Part shown: piece after piece, positions 24,112 through 30,202 of the stretch
Numbering within the stretch: position 1 is the stretch's first letter
How the letters are laid out: every line of letters begins with the position of its first letter
From: CAINVV01 sp036508555
GTDB lineage: Bacteria > Bacteroidota > Bacteroidia > Bacteroidales > Prolixibacteraceae
Length of the DNA stretch: 30,202 nucleotides
Reading direction: 5' to 3'
Assembly: GCA_036508555.1 (NCBI GenBank)
Contig: DATCHD010000025.1
Coordinates: 1 to 30,202 of the forward strand
Program-made: the position numbers and the translations under genes
The notes under the pieces: generated by a model
What the model saw: the letters and a program-made list of their open reading frames with translations, nothing else
Databases searched by the model: none
What the model was told of the DNA's origin: nothing

Positions 24112-25689
24112 ATGTCTGCTAAGTTTACCCTTCCCTTTCTTTTGCTGTTTTTTGTTTTGGCAGCATCCGGTCAGGAGACCAAAACGCCCGATAAAGTAGT
24201 CATCGGAGACGCCCGTTTCATCCTGCATAAGGTTCAGAGAAAGGAGACACTCTATTCCATTTCAAGACAATACGACTGCACGCAGGAGGAGGTTCTTGCC
24301 AGCAATAAAGAAATTACCGGAATTATCAAAAAGGGGATGATTCTTAAGATTCCCGACCATACTTACCAGAAACCGCAGGCTGTAAAGGTTGATGAAAGCA
24401 AATTTGTGAGGCATCAGGTCGTCAGTGGGGATAACTACTACCAGTTTAAACTTAAATACGAGGTCGAAGAAGAAGAGTTACTGAAGATCAATCCGGAGCT
24501 GAAAGACGGATTGAAGGCAGGCATGACGATCCTGCTTCCCAAAAAAGAAGCTGCAGTAAACGAAAATGAATCGAATGCTCCCCGGAAGTTTCAGGGTACT
24601 GGCAATACACTCAACATCGGATTGTATCTGCCTATCTCAGCGGCTGTAACCGATAGTTTGAAGCCGACTGCCAGGACGCTCAGTTTCCTTGCTTTCTATC
24701 AGGGAGCCTTGATGGCAGTGGATCAGCTGACAAAAACAGGGTTAAAGACAAAATTGTATGTGTACGATACCGAAAAAATGGTCTCGACAATTGATGGGTT
24801 GGTTAAAAAGCCGGAATTTCTATCACTCGATTTACTAATCGGCCCTGTTTATCCCGAACTCCAAAAACAGATCTCAGAGTTGAGCGCCAAAAACCGGATC
24901 CCTATGGTTTCGCCCCTTTCGGCCGACGATAAATACACCAGAATCAATTCTTGGTATTTTCAGGTCAATCCCGTCCGAAAGCTGCGAATGGAGGCAACTG
25001 CCGACTATCTCTCAAAGGAATTCCCCAAAGAAAAGATCATCTTTTTAGAGACTGAAAATGGAAGCGCCGAGACCAAACTGATATTGGAAAACCTTACCAG
25101 GAAGAGCAGTTCGCGAGGGGCAGCCAAAGGGCTCTTACGCACTTACAACATATGGAGCAACGGAATCGATGGGCTCGAATCGCAACTGCAGGCTGACAAG
25201 CCGAATATCCTGGTCATGGCAGATATGAACGAGGTGAATGTCAGCATCGCCATGAACCGCATTGCCCTTTTGTCGAAAAAATACCCGGTTATCCTGGTAG
25301 GCATACAAGAATTCGCAAAGATGCAGAGTATCGAAATAGAAAATCTGCACAATGTCAATCTCCGTTTTCTTACCACATCTTTTGTGGATTACAATCTTCC
25401 TTCTGTTACCACTTTCGTGGAAAATTTCAAGGCCGAATTTGGTGCAGAGCCCTCCTTGTTTGCGTTCCAGGGATTCGATGTAACTACCTGTTTCCTGAAA
25501 TCGCTGCAAAAAACTGCCGACCTTTCCCGCGGACTTCCCTCAGAGAGCAAGACAGGATTGCTCCAGGCCACCTATCATTTTACAAAAGTCTCCGATTTTG
25601 GCGGCTTTACCAACGACAGCTTCACGGTAGTGGAGTATGCAAATACCTTTGACGTGAAGTCGCTGGGTGTGGTAAGGCATGGGGACTAA
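24112..25689 (+). CDS. PBP1- and LysM-domain peptidoglycan-binding protein
   Basis: This 525-residue exported protein starts at ATG 24112. An upstream in-frame ATG at 24076 would add 12 polar residues before the signal peptide and overlap the previous gene, so I rejected it. Signal peptide: FTLPFLLLFFVLAASGQ. LysM 1 is at about 37-80 (HKVQRKETLYSISRQYDCTQ, IKKGMILKIP). LysM 2 is at about 97-140 (HQVVSGDNYYQFKLKYEVEE, LKAGMTILLP), with the usual SGD start. From about residue 160 to 510 there is a type-1 periplasmic-binding-protein fold (LNIGLYLPISAAV, YQGALMAVDQL, LLIGPVYPELQKQI, IPMVSPLSA, FLTTSFVDYNLPSV). Such proteins are widespread in Bacteroidota and sit in the periplasm bound to peptidoglycan; the ligand is unknown. 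The start is 10 bases after the DHOD-like gene, so it belongs to the nfn operon. Confidence 0.9.
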   Translation: MSAKFTLPFLLLFFVLAASGQETKTPDKVVIGDARFILHKVQRKETLYSISRQYDCTQEEVLASNKEITGIIKKGMILKIPDHTYQKPQAVKVDESKFVRHQVVSGDNYYQFKLKYEVEEEELLKINPELKDGLKAGMTILLPKKEAAVNENESNAPRKFQGTGNTLNIGLYLPISAAVTDSLKPTARTLSFLAFYQGALMAVDQLTKTGLKTKLYVYDTEKMVSTIDGLVKKPEFLSLDLLIGPVYPELQKQISELSAKNRIPMVSPLSADDKYTRINSWYFQVNPVRKLRMEATADYLSKEFPKEKIIFLETENGSAETKLILENLTRKSSSRGAAKGLLRTYNIWSNGIDGLESQLQADKPNILVMADMNEVNVSIAMNRIALLSKKYPVILVGIQEFAKMQSIEIENLHNVNLRFLTTSFVDYNLPSVTTFVENFKAEFGAEPSLFAFQGFDVTTCFLKSLQKTADLSRGLPSESKTGLLQATYHFTKVSDFGGFTNDSFTVVEYANTFDVKSLGVVRHGD

Positions 25690-26606
25690 TCAATCTTTAC
25701 TTTACTTTTCTTCTCTTTTCCCTTTTTTTCCTGCGAAATACCCATCGTCATTGCCGTCATTCCGGCCAATCCACCCAATTGCATGGTTTCCAAGGCGGTG
25801 CTGGGAACAATCACAATCGTTGAGTTTGCCTTCAGTCCTTCATACAGCATGTTCATCGCCCTTAAATGAAGCGCGGTAGGATTATTGGAATAGGATTTAG
25901 CAGCTTCGGCAAACTTCTCTGCCACCTGGCGCTCAGAATCACCCAGAATGACCCTCGCCTGACGTTCCCTCTCCGCCTGGGCCTGCATCGACATCGCATC
26001 CTCCAGGGCCGAGGGGATCAGAACATCCTTAACCTCCACCGAAATAACATTGACGCCCCATGGTTCGGTGCGCTCATCAATAATGCTTTGAAGTTCGTGA
26101 CTAATCTTCTCCCTCCCTTCCAGCATATCCGAAAGCATTGTTTTGCCTATGACGTCACGCAGGGCAGTCTGGGAGGCCCAACTGATAGCGCTTTTGTAAT
26201 CGGCGACATCCAGGGCAGCCTTCTTTGGATCCAGCACCTTCCAGAACAAAACTGCATCCACGTCGACCGGCACTGTATCTTTAGTAAGGGTCTTTTCTGC
26301 TGTAAAAGTGGTGGCAATGACCCGAGTGTCAATCCAGTAAGGAAGGGTGTCGACGATCGGTACAATGAAAAACAGACCTGGTCCCTTCAATGAATGAAAT
26401 CCGCCCAATCGCAGTACCACCGCTTTTTCCCATTGGTCTGCAACCTTAATTGAGTTTGAAACGATGAGGGCAATCAGAAAGGAAATCACATCAATTACCG
26501 TTCCTTCCGTATTCGCCTGAGATCCGTAAATGGAATAAGAAAATCCCACTCCGATACCAAGAATGACAAAAAAGATTAACAATGCAAAATAGTTTGTTGT
26601 TTTCAT
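25686..26606 (-). CDS. SPFH/Band 7 (slipin, stomatin-like) membrane protein
   Basis: This 306-residue protein has two hydrophobic segments at the N-terminus (NYFALLIFFVILGIGVGF and VISFLIALIVSNSIKVA), then an SPFH domain at about 55-215 (QWEKAVVLRLGGFHSLKGPG, FTAEKTLTKDTVPVDVDAVL, LRDVIGKTMLSDMLEGREKI, WGVNVISVEVKDVLIPSALE) and a coiled-coil tail (AMSMQAQAERERQARVILG). Such proteins form oligomeric scaffolds in membrane microdomains. Start: the frame opens at 26621, but ATG 26606 is preceded by a GGAGGGAGG ribosome-binding site that would otherwise be coding, so 26606 is chosen. The stop codon overlaps the LysM gene stop on the opposite strand. NfeD, a frequent partner, is not adjacent in this window. 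Confidence 0.92.
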   Translation of the reverse strand: MKTTNYFALLIFFVILGIGVGFSYSIYGSQANTEGTVIDVISFLIALIVSNSIKVADQWEKAVVLRLGGFHSLKGPGLFFIVPIVDTLPYWIDTRVIATTFTAEKTLTKDTVPVDVDAVLFWKVLDPKKAALDVADYKSAISWASQTALRDVIGKTMLSDMLEGREKISHELQSIIDERTEPWGVNVISVEVKDVLIPSALEDAMSMQAQAERERQARVILGDSERQVAEKFAEAAKSYSNNPTALHLRAMNMLYEGLKANSTIVIVPSTALETMQLGGLAGMTAMTMGISQEKKGKEKKSKVKID

Positions 26607-26610
26607 AAAG

Positions 26611-26619
26611 CCTCCCTCC
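26611..26619 (-). promoter_or_regulatory. Shine-Dalgarno sequence of the slipin gene
   Basis: On the minus strand GGAGGGAGG lies 4 bases before ATG 26606. Strong SD sequences are unusual for this phylum, and this one decides the start codon. Confidence 0.7.
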
Positions 26620-26750
26620 ATCTTTTAAGTTTTAAAACCGGATACATCCCTGATATTGGTTTTCAGAATGATGTGAATCCATTTCACTTTTAAAGATAGA
26701 TACTATTTAAGAAATATGTGCTCGAAACAGAATAAAATAAAATTGATGTC

Positions 26751-26765
26751 GCGGTTACAAACCGC
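26751..26765. repeat. REP-like palindrome
   Basis: GCGGTT-ACA-AACCGC is a perfect 6-base inverted repeat with a 3-base centre, the same design (..GGTT-NCA-AACC..) as the element at 14622-14640. Only two such sites were found between genes in this window. Confidence 0.4.
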
Positions 26766-26904
26766 ATCACCCAAATGTGCCTTTGAAGATTTCTCCTTCA
26801 TTTGCTTTGATATTCAAGAATAATCAGGTATATTTATAATTCCTGTTACCCGCAACAAACCTGCTTCAACTCACTCAAATTCTATGCATAGGAGCTGCTC
26901 GTTG

Positions 26905-26916
26905 CGTTTATAAACG
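26905..26916. promoter_or_regulatory. 12-base perfect palindrome at the restriction gene start
   Basis: CGTTTATAAACG is its own reverse complement and ends 4 bases before the ATG at 26921. It overlaps the ribosome-binding region and could be an operator or an mRNA hairpin limiting translation. Confidence 0.4.
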
Positions 26917-26920
26917 TACT

Positions 26921-29839
26921 ATGGCCCTGGGATGGAATGAAATAAAAGAACGTGCCGTTAAATTCTCGAAAGAATGGGCAGAAGCCTCAAACGAAGAGGC
27001 AGACGCACAATCCTTTCTTGTAGAATTTTTCAATGTATTTGGAATAAGTAACCGCAGAGTTGCCACGTTTGAACATAAGGTTAAAAAGCTTGGCGAATTC
27101 GACGGATATATTGACTTGCTCTGGAAAGGGACGATACTCATCGAAATGAAAAGTCGTGGTAAAAATCTTGATAAAGCTTACCAACAGGCAAAGGATTATT
27201 TACACGGATTAAAACAATACGAATTACCCAAGTTCATTCTTGTTTCCGACTTTGAGAACTTGCGCCTTTACGATCTCGACGAAAACACTGAAGCCCATTT
27301 TAAATTAACCGATTTCGTCAACCACGTTCAACTATTCGGATTTATTGCCGGATACCAAAAGCAAGTTTTCAAAGCAGAAGACCCTGTTAACATTGAGGCA
27401 GCTTACTTGATGGGCAAGCTTCACGATGCTTTAAAAGAATCCGGTTACACCGGCCACGAGTTAGAAAAATATTTGGTTCGTTTGCTCTTTTGCCTCTTTG
27501 CAGATGACACTACCATTTTCGGGACAAATGCTTTTCATGACTATATCCTAAACAAAACCAACGAGGATGGAACCGACCTCGGAATGCATATTGCACAACT
27601 CTTTCAGGTGTTAAACACACCGGATAACAAACGACAAAAAACCTTAGACGAAAGCCTTGCGGCATTCCCTTTTATAAACGGGCAATTGTTCTATGAACAA
27701 CTCTCGTTTGCCTCCTTCAACAGCCGGATGCGCCAAACCCTTTTGGAGTGCTGTTACCTCGACTGGAGCAAAATATCGCCCGCCATCTTTGGCTCTATGT
27801 TTCAGAGTGTTATGGATGCCAACCAACGCCGGAACCTGGGCGCACATTATACCAGCGAAAAGAACATTCAAAAGTTGATAAAACCTTTGTTTCTTGACAA
27901 ACTTTGGCAGGAGTTCGAATCTGTTAAGAACAATACCAACAAACTCAAAACGTTCCACCGGAAAATAGCTTCGCTCCGTTTTCTTGATCCTGCTTGTGGT
28001 TGTGGAAACTTTCTAGTGATTACCTATCGTGAATTACGTATGTTGGAATTGGCTATTTTAAAGGAGCAACAAAAAGGCCAACAAGTAATCAACCTCGAAT
28101 CGCTGGTGCTATGCAATGTCGATCGCTTTTATGGCATAGAATATGAAGAGTTCCCGGCCCAAATTGCGCAGGTTGCCCTTTGGTTGATTGACCACCAAAT
28201 GAACATGCATATTTCACAGGAATTCGGCGATTACTTTGCTCGTTTGCCACTTACTAAATCGGCCCATATCGTTCATGGAAACTCATTGAGAACTGATTGG
28301 GATAGTTTATTAAACCCGGAAAGAACAGTTGTCATCTATGCCAATGAACTCAACTACATTGAAAAGAAGGAGGTTGCAGGGGAACCTGATGCTCATTATA
28401 AAACATTGAATGTAGTTACAAAGGAAGCTAAGAAAGTTCAACAATTTAGTAATGAACATTTGGAAACACCAGATATACAATTTGACTATATCCTGGGAAA
28501 TCCACCGTTTATTGGCAAGCAACTCCAAAATGAAGGGCAAAAGAGTGATATGGAACAAATTTTCTGGGGTGTCAAAAGTGCTGGTGTTCTTGATTATGTA
28601 ACCGCTTGGTATATTAAGGCTGCTCAATATCTGCAAAAACATAATACCGAAAGTAACGGCAACGATATTAAAACCCGTGTTGCTTTCGTTTCAACCAACT
28701 CCATTGCACAGGGAGAACAGGTTGGCGTATTATGGAACGAGATGTTTAACCGTTACAAAATAAAAATCCATTTCGCTCACCGCACCTTTAAATGGGGCAA
28801 CGAAGCAAAGGCTAATGCTGCTGTTCACGTTGTCATAATCGGATTTTCAAATTTCGACATTCCGGAGAAACTCATTTACGAATATGACGATATAAAAGGT
28901 GAACCACATGAGCTGAAAGTTAAGAACATCAACCCTTATTTGATAGAAGGGAAAGACTTAAACATATTGAAAAGGAGACAACCAATTTGTAATGTACCCG
29001 AAATTTCATTTGGAAGCATGCCTAACGATGGAGGGTTTTTACTTCTTTCCGATAATGAGAAAATTGATTTGCTTAAAATAGAACCTGAAGCAGAACAATA
29101 CATCAAACCTTTATTAAGTGCTTACGAATATCTAAATGGTGAAAAGCGTTGGTGTTTATGGCTTGTAAATGCGAATCCTTCTGTTTTAAGAAAATTATCT
29201 GAAATTTCAAAAAGGATTGATAATGTAAGAAAAAATAGAGAGGCAAGCACAAGAGAAGCGACAAATAAACTTTCTGCCTATCCTACTTTATTTGGAGAAA
29301 ATAGGCAACCTGACTCAGATTATATTCTAATACCAAGACATTCATCCGAAAATCGTAAATATATTCCGTTTGGTCTTTTTGATAAAAGCTATATTGTGAG
29401 TGATAGTTGTCTTTTTGTCCCAAAAGCAAGTTTATTTCATTTCGGAGTTTTATCTTCTTTAATGCATATAGTATGGGTTAAAACGGTTTGCGGTAGAATT
29501 AAAAGTGATTTTCGCTATTCAAATGAAATGGTTTACAACAACTATCCCTGGCCAGAAATCTCCACCGAAAAACAAAAAGAAACCATCGAAAAAGCAGCAC
29601 AAAAGGTTTTAGATGTTCGGGCAGAATTTCCAAACAGCAGCCTTGCCGACCTTTACGACCCATTAACCATGCCCCCGGCATTGGTAAAAGCGCATAATGA
29701 ACTTGACAAGGCCGTTGACCTTGCCTACCGCCAGCAGCCCTTCATCAACGAAACCAAACGGATTGAGTTTCTATTTGAATTGTACGATAAATACACTGCC
29801 GGACTATTCGCAACAGAGAAAAAGAAGAAAAGAAAATAA
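26921..29839 (+). CDS. MmeI-type (Type IIL) bifunctional restriction-modification enzyme
   Basis: One polypeptide of 972 residues (MmeI has about 919) that should both cut and adenine-methylate DNA. The N-terminus MALGWNEIKERAVKFSKEW resembles MmeI closely as I recall it. Nuclease site: D65-x9-E75-x-K77 (IDLLWKGTILIEMKSRG), the same spacing as the D70-x9-ExK of MmeI. A helical spacer follows (about 120-330), then the methyltransferase with motif I DPACGCGNF (D356-F364, usually CGSG) and motif IV NPPF (527-530). The target-recognition domain covers about 640-860, followed by a C-terminal helical region. Family enzymes cut about 20 bases from the site and protect DNA by methylating one strand; the recognition site of this member cannot be predicted here. 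The recognition part is much richer in A and T than either flank. Confidence 0.93.
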   Translation: MALGWNEIKERAVKFSKEWAEASNEEADAQSFLVEFFNVFGISNRRVATFEHKVKKLGEFDGYIDLLWKGTILIEMKSRGKNLDKAYQQAKDYLHGLKQYELPKFILVSDFENLRLYDLDENTEAHFKLTDFVNHVQLFGFIAGYQKQVFKAEDPVNIEAAYLMGKLHDALKESGYTGHELEKYLVRLLFCLFADDTTIFGTNAFHDYILNKTNEDGTDLGMHIAQLFQVLNTPDNKRQKTLDESLAAFPFINGQLFYEQLSFASFNSRMRQTLLECCYLDWSKISPAIFGSMFQSVMDANQRRNLGAHYTSEKNIQKLIKPLFLDKLWQEFESVKNNTNKLKTFHRKIASLRFLDPACGCGNFLVITYRELRMLELAILKEQQKGQQVINLESLVLCNVDRFYGIEYEEFPAQIAQVALWLIDHQMNMHISQEFGDYFARLPLTKSAHIVHGNSLRTDWDSLLNPERTVVIYANELNYIEKKEVAGEPDAHYKTLNVVTKEAKKVQQFSNEHLETPDIQFDYILGNPPFIGKQLQNEGQKSDMEQIFWGVKSAGVLDYVTAWYIKAAQYLQKHNTESNGNDIKTRVAFVSTNSIAQGEQVGVLWNEMFNRYKIKIHFAHRTFKWGNEAKANAAVHVVIIGFSNFDIPEKLIYEYDDIKGEPHELKVKNINPYLIEGKDLNILKRRQPICNVPEISFGSMPNDGGFLLLSDNEKIDLLKIEPEAEQYIKPLLSAYEYLNGEKRWCLWLVNANPSVLRKLSEISKRIDNVRKNREASTREATNKLSAYPTLFGENRQPDSDYILIPRHSSENRKYIPFGLFDKSYIVSDSCLFVPKASLFHFGVLSSLMHIVWVKTVCGRIKSDFRYSNEMVYNNYPWPEISTEKQKETIEKAAQKVLDVRAEFPNSSLADLYDPLTMPPALVKAHNELDKAVDLAYRQQPFINETKRIEFLFELYDKYTAGLFATEKKKKRK

Positions 29840-29852
29840 CAAAAATATAGAT

Positions 29853-30202
29853 ATGATTTGTCACAAAAATAGAGTAAGTGTTGAAGTGTCAGATGCTTCT
29901 GTTGTTGAATATCTGCGAAGGGAGAATATTCAGTATCCGGAATTATATTCGAAACTAATAATATGCGGTACAAGACCGAACGATATTATCAAGTTCATTA
30001 GAAATCCGGACATTGAGGAAAAATGGGGAAGTGATTATGCGACTAAGGTGTGTTTTGCAATCGACTTTATATACGATAATATCATCGTTCCGAACAAGGT
30101 TCCCAGAATTGCAAAGCAAACTCAGGAGGATATTATATTGGCCAAAATCTTAAAAAATGGTGGTAATCAGGAATTTAATATGTTTTCCTTCTTGACCAAC
30201 AG
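29853..30202 (+). CDS. Unrecognised protein following the restriction gene (3' part outside window)
   Basis: The frame opens at ATG 29853, 13 bases after the MmeI-like stop, and stays open for 116 codons to the window end. The N-terminus is MICHKNRVSVEVSDASVVEY, followed by a soluble mixed helix-strand protein (PELYSKLIICGTRPNDIIKF, CFAIDFIYDNIIVPN). There is no signal peptide and no motif that I know. The tight spacing suggests co-transcription with the restriction gene, so it may be an accessory or defence-island protein, but nothing in the visible sequence proves this. Confidence 0.6.
   Translation, partial: MICHKNRVSVEVSDASVVEYLRRENIQYPELYSKLIICGTRPNDIIKFIRNPDIEEKWGSDYATKVCFAIDFIYDNIIVPNKVPRIAKQTQEDIILAKILKNGGNQEFNMFSFLTN

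Larger units (their letters stand above)
26607..26920. other. Divergent intergenic region between the slipin and the MmeI-like gene
   Basis: About 310 AT-rich bases with no credible open frame. It contains the slipin ribosome-binding site, a near -7 element for the slipin (TATCTTTA on the minus strand, 26691-26698), a REP-like palindrome and a 12-base palindrome next to the restriction gene start. TATATTTA near 26830 is a one-mismatch -7 candidate for the restriction gene. Confidence 0.5.

Noticed and set aside
25866..26393. 175-codon plus-strand open frame opposite the slipin gene
   Set aside because: It mirrors the SPFH coding region and has an irregular composition; no independent support.

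Overview
The window reads as a chromosomal segment of a Bacteroidota member, most likely an anaerobic Bacteroidales or Marinilabiliales-type organism. The evidence is a SusC/SusD pair under an ECF-sigma/FecR module, promoter elements of the Bacteroidota type (TTTG, then TAnnTTTG), few Shine-Dalgarno sequences, a DUF5916 outer-membrane protein, a PBP1-LysM protein and an NfnAB transhydrogenase. No tRNA, rRNA, CRISPR array or intact transposase was seen.

Layout. (1) 1-6369, minus strand: ECF sigma factor, FecR anti-sigma, SusC with an STN signalling domain, and a SusD cut off by the window start. This is a self-contained uptake and sensing locus. (2) 6711-11529, plus strand: a 1298-residue single-module NRPS-like enzyme with the architecture of epsilon-poly-L-lysine synthetase (adenylation, thiolation, then membrane segments with three beta-helix domains). 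A BASS-family transporter follows 13 bases later. (3) 11698-16884, plus strand: an unrecognised 85-residue protein, a DUF5916 barrel protein, a glycoside hydrolase family 2 gene reduced to its two ends, and a transglutaminase-fold lipoprotein. (4) 16885-17262: two tandem copies of what looks like a small-RNA gene, each with a full promoter and a strong terminator hairpin. (5) 17263-20557, minus strand: SUI1/YciH followed one base later by an SNF2-family helicase. (6) 20770-25689, plus strand: a tight operon of nfnA, nfnB, a dihydroorotate-dehydrogenase-like protein and a PBP1-LysM protein. (7) 25686-26606, minus strand: an SPFH (slipin) protein whose stop codon overlaps the stop of the previous gene. 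(8) 26921 to the end, plus strand: an MmeI-type (Type IIL) restriction-modification enzyme and the start of an unrecognised companion gene.

The best candidates for something new are the tandem small-RNA genes, supported by a conserved promoter pair and compensatory changes in the hairpin, and the Pls-like homopolymer synthetase, whose specificity residues resemble a lysine code. Secondary points are the internally deleted GH2 relic with a surviving promoter, the DHOD-like protein that lacks the catalytic cysteine, and the base-composition mosaic inside the MmeI-like gene.
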